Assembly: GCA_016859345.1 (NCBI GenBank)
Contig: CM029118.1
Span: 29,073,501 to 29,137,500 of the forward strand
DNA length: 64,000 nucleotides
Direction: 5' to 3'
Origin: Istiophorus platypterus
Lineage: Eukaryota; Chordata; Actinopteri; Istiophoriformes; Istiophoridae
Part shown: positions 46,783 to 58,299 of the stretch, piece by piece
How the letters are laid out: every line of letters begins with the position of its first letter
Position numbering within the stretch: the stretch's first letter is position 1
The notes under the pieces: model-generated
Told to the model about the DNA's origin: nothing
The model's database searches: none
Seen by the model: the letters and a program-made list of their open reading frames with translations, nothing else
Made by a program: the position numbers and the translations under genes

Positions 46783-49518
46783 ACAAAGGTAAATATATTA
46801 ACACTAAAGCAGAGGTTTATCTAAAATGGAAATGAGATGTGATTCAAAAGAAAAATTTAGGCACAAAGGAAAAAGATAAACATATCATTTTACTCAACTT
46901 CTAATCCAGGTAACCTCAATTCAGTATTTGTCTCTGTACAGTAGCAGTAATACCACAGTGAGTGTGTGTGTGTGTGTTTGTATGTAGCATGTTTTCCTGC
47001 ATGAAAATCTCTGTTTCAATTAAAGGTGTTCGATGCAGCAGCACTGCAGGATAGTCCTGCACACAGATTGACTGGAGGGGGAGCAACGTTGCTTCTTTGC
47101 CCCCCTGCTGGGTGCTTCAGCTGGGAACTGATTTGTAATCCAGAGCCAGGTTTGTGGGCCTACACAGGATATCTCACCTATCATAGCATCCCATAACCTG
47201 AGGCCAGACCCCTGGTTTAGGTGTGAGAGGACCAACAGTCATGGACTCTGGATGCTATTTTCTCTCAACGTGAACTCTCCTCATTTTTTCTTGTGTAAGA
47301 TACTAGATGTACTAGATATGTCCCGAAATACGATGTTATTTTGTAGATGTAAATTTGACCAGATGATACCAAAAATGTAGAACTGGTTCCCCACAGTGCA
47401 CAAGACCCTGGTAAAGCATTCATGTCATGATACAGCATAAATATATGTGCTGAAACACAAAAACATGAAAATTTTACTTATAAATAGCACTAACAACATC
47501 CAATATTGAAGACGGGCATTGTATATGCATTATATATATATTCTGATATTTTAAGTTTTAAAACTTTTCAAGAACTCACAAATACTCCAATATTACTTTT
47601 TCATCCTTCATCTTTGGAACCTTATATTTTTACCCAACAAGAATAGTTAGAAAGAATGTTACAGTGATGAAAAAAGAATGTAAAGCATTTTGGAAGTGCA
47701 ATATTTTAGATGTAATTGTTTTATTAATCCTCATTTGTTGTTTGGTTCTTGCACTTTCATTTAGGAACTCCTGGCTGGATTTTCAGTGTGTCTCTGCTGT
47801 GTGGCCTAATTAAACTGCTTAATCAGTTAACGACTCCAGTGAACACAGTTAAAGGGGAATTAAGCACAAAAGACTGAGGAGAAGAGCGGTGGAAATGCTG
47901 AGGAGCTGCTTCGTTTGTCTCCAGTGTGAAATAAAATTGGGGATGGAGCTGAGTGGAGAAGGCCATTAAAAAGTGAGTAGAGGCTGCTGAACTGTTTGCT
48001 GTTTTTCTGCTGAGGGCGAGCAAGCCAATCTAGATACTTGTTTAAATGGGAAACGGGACATCTTCACAAAGAGGCAAATTAAAAGCATTTCGCTCTGTTA
48101 ATCAGAAGGGAGACAAGGGAAACAGGGGAAAACAACAACAGAAGTGAAATGCATCTTAGAGGAACTGTACTCCTTCAGTGCATCTTTATAGTTCTCAGGT
48201 GATTTCAGATCAGTTGCACTTAATAGACTTGTGGAGGAAAAGTGGGGAATTTATCATAGTGCTGTTTTGGCATAAAGACACATACAAGCAGCTGTAATGT
48301 GTCATAATGTCACTGAAAATAGCTTTTATGTCAATTGAAGCTGCCTTCAACAAAAAGAATTGTGAGACATAAAAAGTAGTATTACTTCTCTTCTTTCTCC
48401 TTCTTTCTCATTGCTCCCTATTTCCCCCTCTTCTCCACCATTCTGTTTTTCCACCTACTGGCCTTTCCTCTCTTTAATTTCTCTTCCCATTTTTTGTCTC
48501 TAGTTTATAAAACTTTTTTGCTCCCTCTGTCCTCAATCTCTCCTTCCTTATTCCTTACCTTTACTTCACCTCCTACCTACATCTCTACTCCCATATTGAC
48601 TAAACTCAAATATCCACCCCCTAGACCTGAGCACTTCGACCTCATATGCACTCTTTGAAACTTTGCCATGTATATGACCAAAGCCAAAAGCTTAGCTCTG
48701 TAATTGTACGCTTTTTCTGAGTATGATCCTCACTATAATAAAACTAAAAAAATCAAAGATTTTTAAAAAATATGTAAACTAGTATGGCACAGTTGAGCTA
48801 TCGATCTGAAGTGTGTGGAATGACAAGTTTCAGTTTGACCAGCTAAACAAATAAATAAATAAAGTGTGGTCTTCATCAGGAAATGGAGTTTACTAATCTG
48901 AGGAACTATTGAGTTTCTTCAACTTCATCTGCAGGTGTAGACTGAGACTTGGTTGAAAGCACTCGAAAGAGGTACTGAGTGGACTTGAGACAATTTTTTT
49001 TTCCTTTACATGTTAACGTATGGGTGGTTTGCTAAATTTTTCATACCCTCATTGCCTTGTATTACTATTAATAATCCCCCCAAAATGTAGTACAGTCTTC
49101 ACCTTCAGCTAAATATGCTTCCCACTGAACTCACTCATCCATCCTCCAACTGCATCATGGAGGACATTCCACTCCCTTGGATGTGTCAAGAACACAGGGA
49201 GACTGGAGAAACATAGTTGTATCCTTTGAAGAAAATGTTTATGGGGCAGCAAAACCTCTACAGTATGAATCTTTTTGCGATAGGTAAAATGATTTGATGG
49301 GGCAGTAAAAAGAAGCAGCATTACCATAACAGTATACAAATATTAGTGCATGAACAGGCCCTAGTAGTAGCTTTAACACCACCCATGTTTATTCAGAAAG
49401 ATTATTAGAGATTTAATTAGAATCATGAAACCTAAAACAACAGTTGTTCTTTATTTCAGCCTAAATCATTTTTTTTTAATTTTTTAAAGTTTTTTTGGTA
49501 TGGTGCATACATGGTGTA
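46783..49518. other. unique non-coding DNA with a long pyrimidine-rich strand
   Basis: No gene is recognised. 47805-48130 is a mixed-composition block with AATTA motifs, a possible conserved element. 48385-48600 is strongly pyrimidine-rich on the plus strand. A block at 47020-47250 is GC-richer; its minus-strand frame (71 codons) matches nothing known. Confidence 0.5.
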
Positions 49519-49530
49519 TCTCTCTCTCTT

Positions 49531-49568
<38 letters not shown>
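49519..49568. repeat. (TC)n microsatellite
   Basis: About 20 TC units with TTT interruptions, ending in TATC units. Confidence 0.95.

Positions 49569-49626
<58 letters not shown>
49569..49626. repeat. (TA)n microsatellite
   Basis: About 29 TA units directly after the TC tract. The 231-codon frame 49495-50190 owes its length to these two tracts. Confidence 0.95.
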
Positions 49627-49628
<2 letters not shown>

Positions 49629-49730
49629 CGATAATTCCTTTTCCTCACCATCAATGTTCTTGTCCCTATTCCTCATCAACTCTCGTCTCCACTTCACACA
49701 CCTCTACTTTCCTCCTCCTCCTCCACTCAG

Positions 49731-49909
49731 CTCCACATGCCTCCTTGACTTCTTGGATGGAACCCAAAATGATTCAGGCTCATTATGCAGGATACTGTAT
49801 GGGGGAGAAAAAAGGAAAGCCGAGAGGGAGAGAAAAGAGTATGAGAGGGAGCATAAAAACAGGAAGGATGGGGTTGAAGAGAGGTTAACAGCATCTGTCG
49901 GCCTCCAAG
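49731..49909 (+). other. possible exon between good splice signals
   Basis: A pyrimidine tract ending in cctcctccactcag is followed by 179 nt and the consensus donor caag/gtaagg. One frame is open throughout and reads SSTCLLDFLDGTQNDSGSL, then a charged KRKAERERKEYER region, then EERLTASVGLQ. I do not recognise it. The charged part comes from purine-rich low-complexity DNA, and a non-coding RNA exon or chance are equally possible. Confidence 0.15.
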
Positions 49910-50261
49910 GTAAGGTAGTGAGCTTGAAAATTTACACACACATTCTGCAGAGTAACATCACATACTGTGAAAATTGTAGGAATATTTTTGCACAAATTTG
50001 GGACTTTAGACTTCTATTCATTATCAAAATGTCATTACAAACACATATTTTTGGATATCAGTCTACTTTTGTGAATATATGTAGGTTTAGGTATGTGCCT
50101 GGTGATGCATGCATGTGTGTACACCTGTGTGTGTGTATCAAGTGTTCATGGATGCTGAAGGGGACTGAATGTTTTCTGACGCCTGTCTAGCTGCACCTGT
50201 CTCACTGGGCCATGGAAGTGTCATCTGCCCAGCCTCGGCCCTCACAAATAAACACATACAT

Positions 50262-50262
50262 T

Positions 50263-50293
<31 letters not shown>

Positions 50294-50309
50294 GCAAACA
50301 CACACACAG
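50262..50309. repeat. (CA)n microsatellite
   Basis: About 20 CA units with AAA and GCA interruptions. Confidence 0.95.
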
Positions 50310-51421
50310 TACATGCATATACGCATACATACACTCACACAATCTCTCTCGCACATTGGCTAGGAACAGAGACAGCCCAGAGCTTACTGTCATCTCATCA
50401 CGCTGTGCAGGTCTGGCCATCCGCATTTATGTGTGTGGTTATGTATGTGTGTGTGGAAAGGAAAGACAATGAAGGAGTGAGAGCATACTGCTGCTGCTAA
50501 ACAGCAAGTCTGCTGTCACTGTGGACCACAAACTTCTGGTAGCACCAAATAAAGACATTTTGAGAAATTTCTCTTTTTTTCAAATTCATTAATAACATCC
50601 TAGTGGTGCCAAAAACTGTCTAAAACAACAAAATCAGTCATCACCCCCCCTAAATCACACTCCTCTGCTTTGATGCTGTCTATGAATTTGTCTTTATAAC
50701 AATTAGGCCATATCGAAATGCTTGGGAAATTACTGCATCGCGTAATTTCAGGCAAAAAGCCTCTTTGTGCCACTACCATTTCAACTCATTACCATGAGAC
50801 CCACTGTATTGTAATGGAAAACCCAATTAGCTTGTATGCGGGGAGAATGCTAATGGATCACAAAATTCTTGAATACTTAACGGCATGCATTTATGGGTTG
50901 GTTGGCTTCACAATTCATTTGGCAACCATCAAGGAGTAATTTGAGAAAAGGTAAGAAACACTGGAGGCTGATTAGAGAAAATGTACCTGTTTATAGGCTC
51001 TGAATTCCTTTGATTGTTGAAACCTCTCACTTTCATGAATCTACCCATTCAAAAGCTTTTGCAAACCTTTGCGAAAGTACAGCTTGATAACAATACACTT
51101 AAAAATTGAATCCAATTTAGCAACAGAAGCATGTAAAGTTGAAGAACTATTACATATTAAGAGTAGAAAATTCAGGTTAGGGCAGCATTGTGTGGAAAGG
51201 AAGTGGCCAGACTCATTATAATAGAAATATGAGTGGAGATTGATATGTTGTAACATATAGGTAGTGACCTATTGTTTAATTTATTTTATGTAATTCAGTG
51301 TTGTTAAAAGAATAGGTGTTATCATCCTTTAACAGATTAAAATTGTTAATCGGGGAGGTTGTTTCTTTGAATCCTCTGAGTGGTGGCCAGCGTACTTGCA
51401 CAGCTGAGTCAAAGGGGCGTC
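50310..51421. other. unique DNA with a candidate conserved block
   Basis: No gene is recognised. 50670-50940 has dense homeodomain-like motifs (ttacgcgatgcagtaatttc on the minus strand, attag, taatgg, AATTA) and low repeat content, the profile of a developmental enhancer. A 73-codon frame crosses it without family resemblance. Confidence 0.4.
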
Positions 51422-51459
51422 AACATAAACATAAACATAAGCATAAACATAAACATAAA
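51422..51459. repeat. (AAACAT)n short tandem repeat
   Basis: Six hexamer units, one with a G substitution. Confidence 0.95.
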
Positions 51460-54339
51460 TGACAAGCGCAGACCACATTTTGTTGACAGCAATGTTGAAG
51501 AATCAGATCCATTTTATTTGGCACGCAAAATCCCTAATAGTGACACTCTGAGGTACATTTTTGATCTGCTACTTCTGACAGTATTAACTAACTAGATACT
51601 GTAGGTCGGGGTGTGATTTCCATAGGTCCATAGGTCTTATGGTAGTTTATCTATGGCCTAATGGTACTTTAAACAAATAGATTTAAATGGAATGATTATC
51701 TATACATGCAAAAGAAACCAAACATTGAGACTGGTAGTAACATTAACATTTATCTTTATTGGGCACTGATGAAAGCGTAGGATGTGTGGTGTTTTGTTTT
51801 TTTTTGTTTTGTTTTTTTTTAATTAATTGGATATTGATAAGTTCTTAATAAATGAATTGTGGTCCAGATACCCTATAGCACTTTTCTAGAAAGTCATTGG
51901 TCAAAGACTCAGTCGCTAGGATGCCCAGTAAACAAAAGCTCTAGCTAAAAAGACAAAGACAATGTCAAGCTAAGGAGGATAATTACCAAACGAAGGGATT
52001 TTTTTTTTTTTTTGACAGTCTGGCAAGCCTAGAGTTGTTCTTACTATCAGCTTCCATGTAACCTAAAAATGACTTAGTAGCTTTAATAAGCATTAATAAA
52101 GTCATTACTAACAATTTATAATCTCTTTCTTAGGAGTATCTTGTGACAAAGGAGTTCCACGTACATCATATTAAAACCCATTTCATCGTGTTTTCCAGAC
52201 ACTTAAATGCTCCAAATCATCTGACATTTTAACATTACCCAATCCGTCCCTTCATTATCCCCCTCAGCTGGGTGGCCAGCAAGCACAAGGAGTGACCTGC
52301 TTCCTGCCTGCGCTGGTTGCCACGGTAGCAGCTGACAGACATTTCTATTCACAACAATAAAGGGAGATTGGAGAATGGGGAGGGAGGGTGACGTGGGAAT
52401 GAGAGGACAATGGCCTCTGTTTCCCATCATCTTACCTTGTCAAGTTAACTTCAGTCTTGGTAAAGGCTAAGGTAGAGTGAAGTAGACAATAAGGGAAAGA
52501 GCAGGAGAGGGAAAGTGTTGATGTTTGCCAATAAATCAGATTTTTGATTATCAGACATATGACAGGAAGCATGTGACCACCCTACTTTCTTCTCTTCCTC
52601 TTTCTTTGCCTTGTCTGTTGCTCAGCTCATTGTGCCTGAACATTAGCCATTTGTGTGACCCCCTGTTCTTTTTAGCTGTCTATCTTACCTCTTTCCCTTC
52701 TTTATCTTTCCTCTTCACTTTTCGTGCCTTTCTTGTCCTTCAGTCACTCTTTCCTTATTTTCCATCCACATCTTTATTTTTCCTTCCTCTCCATTGCATC
52801 CCACTCTACTGTCTCTTCACTTTGTACAATTTTCCAGAAGCTTTCTGTCAGCTACACTGGGAGTGAACAGAGCATAACCCTACAAGACTGATCCCAGCTA
52901 CCTTGCATTGTGCTAATAACAGTGGAGCAAGTAGGATTGCATACATGTCATGTACCAGGCTGCTGTGCTGTCAGCTCACAGCCCTAGCAGTAGACAGACA
53001 AAAGCAAGAGAACAAGATGCCGCTAATTCTCCCTCACTCTCATACGCATTTGAAGAGAAATGGACAGACGAGGCTGTTTTTGGTGAACAAGGCAGATGGT
53101 ATTTGTTTGACAAGTCAGGCTGAGAGGGAGCAGGGTGCAGGGTCAGGGAGATGATCTGCTTTTAAGCAATAACCTGCAACATTGATATTTACATTCATAA
53201 CATGCTTGCAATAAATAGAAACTAATTAGGTAGTTAGCATGACCAGGGATTGCCAGAAACGGTGGGATAAAGAAAGGAACCCGATCATCAGAAGCTCAAA
53301 CCTCAACAGTAGCTCAAGGAAAACAGATTCCACAAAAAGATTTCACCAAAGACAAAACTAATTGATATTGATTATTGGGGTGTTTTTAACCCTTTCCACC
53401 TGAGCAGTTCTCATTCTGGGATTGGGTCATATCTGATATAAAAACATGACCCCACCACTATTTTAAGAAGATCGCTTAGCATGTGACTATAGTATTTTCT
53501 TCTAATGCCACAACATATTTGGTATCATATGAGACTACACTTTCTCATCTTTTTTTTTCATCTTTTTTTAGCCATGCCAAACAAATCACATTTTGAGCAA
53601 CTCTATTGCTAAAGCCAAGAGGGAAATTAGAAATCAAACTCTGCCACATAGACAAACTTCTATATTCATCATAAAAATTGGTGCCTTAACGTCTTCTATG
53701 GTGTTCCAGATGGTAGATACACATTCAGATGAATCCATTACTGACAGGATACTGATTTGTGAGCAGTGTGAAAACTTTGAGTTTTATGCCCTCAGCTGGT
53801 CATACTGGTATGCATACCCAAATGAACTTCAAACCTTGTAATAGCTGTTTTCAACAAGTGGTAACATGACCCTATAACTCTAATTGTAATCAATTTACCA
53901 ATTTTAGCGAAATTACCAGGTAGCTAGTTTGTATCACTGTGCAAAAAAAAGAAAAAAAAACTCAATTTAAGGTTAAAGGTTTAATGACTGATTAGTGAAT
54001 TGGGCGCAGAGGGCCATTATTAATGAAAATCAGATTTTACTGTTAGACACCTGTCAGGAGGTAGAAAAGCTCTTCACCTAGGACTATTCTGATTCAAATA
54101 CATGTAGCATTTCTGTTCTTCATTTCTTTTTTTCTGAGGAATGCTCTTAAAGACGCTGCAGAGGAGACAGCCAAGGGATCTGGCTCTGGCTCTGTAGGAG
54201 AGACAAGATATGGGGGAAGCCAGGATACTAAAGCTGGCTGCAGCGGGCGGTGGGGAGATGTCCTTGCCACTGCTCAACCACCTGGAGATGTTCCAATATT
54301 AAAGGAGTAAAATATCACACAATTTCTAAATATATTAGG
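51460..54339. other. unique non-coding DNA; possible degraded TTAA element
   Basis: No gene is recognised. 52240-52440 is less AT-rich. 52585-52830 is pyrimidine-rich on the plus strand. At 53386 a TTAACCCTTTCC start resembles the end of TTAA-inserting elements, but I could not find the other end, so it is not called. T tracts lie near 51800 and 52000. Confidence 0.45.
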
Positions 54340-54619
54340 GACAAATCCAAGTCAAGTCTTATCTCACGTAATTCAAAACAAGTTCTAGTCTTGTCTCAAA
54401 TTGTCTGAGACAAGCCCAAAACAAGTCCAAGGTTGTTGGAGATTGTTGCAAGGACTGAAATCTTCCAATACAGGTTTGAGGTAAGTCTCAGGTCATTCGA
54501 AACTATTCCCAATCAAGTCTCAAGTCAAATTGGGGTCTGTTTAAAGCTGTGTCTGTAATGATTTCAAATAACAAAGAGCCAATCTCTTTAATGCCTAAGA
54601 TCATGTCTAGATCTATTGA
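54340..54619. repeat. AAGTC-rich repeat, left part
   Basis: Repeated, varied (C)AAGTC, GTCTCAAGTC and GTCTCAGGTC words resemble a widespread fish repeat made of CAAGTC-type motifs. It stops at the TTAA that begins the piggyBac-like element and seems to resume at 57035, so the two are probably one interrupted element. Confidence 0.6.
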
Positions 54620-54999
54620 TTAACCCTTGTGTGATGTTCATGTTGTTGTTACTTAGCCACTGTTCCCAGGTCTGGGAGACCCATCGTATTTTGGGGTTTT
54701 ATAATCAATAATACCAAAACAATTTATGTAAAAATACTTAACATATGTTTACTTTATCCTAGTTACAAGCAATATAGACACCATAAATCGGTTAATATTT
54801 GCTATTTACCTCTGTTAGATCACATTTATCAATAAAAGTGCTATTTTTTGTGATAAAACGGAATAAAAAAAAGAAAAACCAATTATAATCAAGATATGGG
54901 TAGAAAAAAATATATGAGAAGATTTTTGATCACTATTGGTGTTCATTTATTTGATCTTAATTATAAATTGAACACATTAATTTCAGTCTACACAACACA

Positions 55000-56560
55000 T
55001 CTGCCCCATTGAACACACCCCTTTCATGACGCCTATAAAATACAGGTGGGGTAGAGTTTTACTGTGTGTGTTGTACATGTATTTCTTGCACTTGATGAAT
55101 GTATGCTGTCTTCCTGTCCATCTTGGGTCCACAGCACTTATTTTTGTTGCTACTGGCCGCAACTTAGAATGATAAAAAGGTTTCATGATAAAAATTAGGA
55201 GTTTCATTAACATTTCTCTCTCTCTCTAGCTCTCTCTTTCTCTCTCTCACTCGTTCTTTCTCAAACATACACACACTGGTCTGGTTCTAGTTCTCTTCTG
55301 AAGCTTCCCTCTGTTCCAGTCTGGGTTCAACGCCATCCAGATGACAAAAGTGCTGTATGCTGAGATATCCAAGGTGTTGAAAAATATCACAAAGGGCCAG
55401 TGAAAGGTTTTCCTTTTCCAGCTGTAGCCAGTCACCAGCTAGTCAGTGTTGGCAACCCTTCCTTTTTTTTAAGATTTCTAGTTTTTTAAGCTCCTGGCCA
55501 CAGATTCTTCCATCCCTACGCAGCGTACTCATGAGTAACACATTTTTACCTTTCTTTGGCATGTAGAACACCAAGAATGCGTCAGTCATGAATACAAACT
55601 TGGAAGTTTTGATGGGCCTGTTCTTTGTAGTCAAAAGCTCAGTTGGGAGCTCTGGCTTGTTTTCCTGTTCTGTTCCTAACATCGTCAGCTTCCTCTTCAG
55701 AAGCTCCTTGGTGTCCATCGAGTCCCTGTGTCGTTTTCAGGACAACTCTGATTCCTTGGTTCTTCTCAGGGGCTCCTCCATCTAGCTTTCCTATACACAC
55801 TTGCAAGCTAAATGCATACGATGAGGCAGCATCACAGGCAGCCCAAATCTTGATTCCATATTTTTGTGGGTCTAGACAGTTTGTACTGCCAGAAGAGGCA
55901 CTAGCCCCTATATGGCAACCGCTGCTCATCAACATCGACATTAGGACCAGGGTTGTAAAACAGAGGGAGGCGGTGCACCCACGTGTCCCCCACCGTCCTG
56001 ATGGCAGCCAGCTTGTCAGCAGATATTCCTGGAAATAATGTTGAAGTCTTTCAGAGAAATTGGTGCACAGAAAAGTTCTCTGACAGTTTCTGCAATCCAT
56101 AGGGATTCTTTGGGCTCCCCTTTGGATCTGAAAAATCCAGCAAGGATAAGAACCCAAAACAATGCATGTAAATAGGACTGGTTCATTTCCATCCAACTCT
56201 CTCCAAAAACACATCGTCCCTCCAAATTAGTGCAAAGTTTAAAATAAGACTTGATGTCCGGCACATGAGTAAGGGTGGGCACAAAGACCATTCAGTTTCA
56301 CCATTTTTGGACTGAGGGACTGGGCCTGTGGCTCGCTGCTGCTGATGTGGTCCTGGGGCTGGCTGCTGATGGAATTTTTGCGAAGCTGTATGATGGTCAA
56401 TCTCATCTTCTTCTTCAAACCCCTTCACAGACTCTTTACATGAGAATATGAAATCATCATATTCTGAAAATTCTTCCTCTTAATTATCTTTCACAGTTTC
56501 TCTCACTCTTCAAAAATGTTTCCAAGGCTCTCTGAGCAGGGAATCCTCTTTATCCTTCCT
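55000..56560 (-). pseudogene. piggyBac-type (PGBD4-like) transposase pseudogene
   Basis: Reading right to left on the minus strand: an acidic N-terminal part (EEEFSEYDDF near 56465, then KGFEEEDEIDHH); a start of the catalytic domain (ISLKDFNIISRNI at about 56070-56020); then, frameshifted, YNPGPNVDVDEQ near 55945 with the first catalytic Asp; PQKYGIKIWAACDA near 55850 with the second; GAPEKNQGIRVVL; LLKRKLTMLGT, NKPELPTELLTTKNRPIK and VPKKGKNVLLMSTLRRDGR-like sequence (55700-55510). The block with the third catalytic Asp is eroded (GGxDN replaced near 55455). Then TGYSWKRKTFHWPFVIFFN and MALNPDWNRGKLQ, a (TC)n tract, and the Cys-rich C-terminal finger (IKCKKYMYNTHSKT, about 55100-55055) with some Cys lost. 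At least four frame breaks make it dead. Confidence 0.85.
55214..55260. repeat. (TC)n tract inside the piggyBac pseudogene
   Basis: CT repeats with AGC and AC interruptions separate the catalytic part from the C-terminal zinc-finger part of the transposase. Confidence 0.9.
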
Positions 56561-56900
56561 ATACAGACAAAACTATTAATTCAATGTATCCTGCCCCCAA
56601 TTTGTAGCTGGGATAAAGTGTGAGAAAATATAGAATGGTTCCTGCAAGACAGAGGGTAAAAAGTGTGGGAATGTGGGAGCAGACAGGTGTAGGTGCTTGA
56701 AATATGATACTGATATACAAACGTACAAACAAACACTAACAGCAGGCCTTGCAGGAGGAGGCTAGATTGAAGGTACACAGCACCTACACTTTCCACGCTT
56801 TTATTACCCTTGGGTCCAGTGGACCCGAACACCACATATGTAATATGAATGTGTAGGGGGGTATACAGTGTGCAGTCATTCAAAATGTGTTCTTTTGTAT

Positions 56901-57034
56901 GTTCTTCACAGAAAATGAGCCCAGGCCAATGAGTCTGAGGTTGAAAAAATAATTAATAGCATCACTTTTTTTTAGAAAAACCTGAGAACTAACTGATTTT
57001 GCTGTCTAGTTTCTAGTCACTTTATTTATTTAAG
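56901..57034. other. uncertain border of the piggyBac-like element
   Basis: This stretch contains two TTAA sites (56953 and 57030), either of which could be the right target site, but neither is preceded by a convincing terminal repeat. Confidence 0.4.
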
Positions 57035-57165
57035 GAATCAAGTCCTAAGTAAGTCATTAATTCAGTGTTAGTCAAGTTACAAGTCCTTAATTTTAGAACT
57101 TGTCTAGTTTTAATCCAAGTGTCAAATCTGAAATCTAAATTACTGCTTTCTTGTCTCAATGGGTT
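57035..57165. repeat. AAGTC-rich repeat, right part
   Basis: 'aatcaagtcctaagtaagtc', gtcaagttacaagtcc and related words continue the pattern left of the piggyBac-like element. Confidence 0.6.
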
Positions 57166-57351
57166 CAGTCATGTCCACACAGCAAGTATGAAATTTTATC
57201 TACATGTTTTTGGGAATGTTCATGCAAATTTTTTACCTGTGTCTCATTATGACCATTGAGGGTACTTGACAGTAGTGAACAAATTCCTTAGGGGTGGCCA
57301 TGCTAAGGTCAATACTCAAATTAGGGTCACCAAAATTCTTCTTATGTGTAT

Positions 57352-57372
57352 TCTTCTTTTTTCTTCTTCTTC

Positions 57373-57402
<30 letters not shown>
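57352..57402. repeat. (TTC)n plus (ATTATC)n repeat
   Basis: About six TTC units pass into about five ATTATC-type units. Confidence 0.95.
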
Positions 57403-57403
<1 letters not shown>

Positions 57404-58299
57404 ATGCTTTTAGTAGTTTTGTAACTTGTACCTCAAGCTCTGCTCTTAGGAATTATTAATTTGTCTAGGGCTTAAATGCATTCATTATTTATTAAAAAGG
57501 TTATCTCTGTTTTATTTCTGACAATGTTGGGCAAAATTCAGGCATAAAGCATTTAGAAGTAACTAGCTTATTTAAATGTTCTGAGTTACTGTACTTGTTT
57601 CATCATGCAAGATTTACAGTATTTAGTCAAATCATGTTTTTTTGCTAAACCAACATCTACTGTCCATATTCAGTCAACTGCTGCTATAACCTTAACCATT
57701 CATTAAACAAAGAAGCACTCTGCAAACAACAAGCCAACAATGCTAAGTGTCAGCCTCCACATCTTCATGAAATTCCTGGTCCTTGTTTGCAGCAAAAATA
57801 ACTAGCCGTGTGCTGTACTTGACAAAATTGTTTACTTACAAAGCTGTATCAGGAGACATCTGACAGCAACATCAGTAATTTATCTATCCAGAGCTGCTGC
57901 TGTGCCATGGATGAAAGTTAATTTTGATTGACAGCTACCGTAGACCACGCTGAAATTATCATTGATTGTTCTGACTCTCAGACTTAGTTCATTCTTTATA
58001 TGAAGACACTTTTTGGGCACTCTGACATCAGCAAAGTTCGGAAACATGATGTGTCTGATATCAGACTATAATGACTTCAACCTTCGTATAAAACAGCTAG
58101 GTGAACTGAGATGATTGGTGTAAGGGGCACTAAAATTAGTTGAGTAAGCTGTTAAAATAGATCTCTGGAGGTGCTGCAGCAGTGGGGGACAGCTTTTGCA
58201 CAGAAAAAAAAGAGTGATCTGAAATATGGTACTATGTGGGATTACAAATGGAGTGGCTAGAATGATATGCCATAGACTCCACCTAGTTCCTTAATCAGC
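57403..58299. other. unique non-coding DNA
   Basis: No gene is recognised. Confidence 0.5.

Larger units (their letters stand above)
54620..56900 (-). mobile_element. piggyBac-like transposon fossil
   Basis: The left end is TTAA followed by cccttgtgtgatgttcatg (54620-54642), typical of TTAA-inserting piggyBac ends in fish. The transposase pseudogene lies inside on the minus strand. On the right, 'gggtccagtggacccgaac' (about 56813-56831) followed by accacat echoes the expected end (its reverse complement reads atgtggtgttcgggtcc), but a clean terminal TTAA was not identified, so the right border is uncertain. The element looks inserted in the AAGTC-rich repeat seen on both sides. Confidence 0.75.

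Noticed and set aside
49495..50190. 231-codon plus-strand open frame
   Set aside because: It begins in TC and TA microsatellites (Ser-Leu and Ile-Tyr runs). Only the 179-nt part between splice-like signals was kept as a weak exon candidate.
52441..52505. Minus-strand microexon with good splice motifs
   Set aside because: Only 31 nt, no partner exon with matching phase; such GT-AG pairs recur by chance across the window.
53386..53960. Second TTAA-flanked MITE
   Set aside because: The left TTAACCCTTTCC start is suggestive, but no matching right terminus or second TTAA with inverted sequence could be found.
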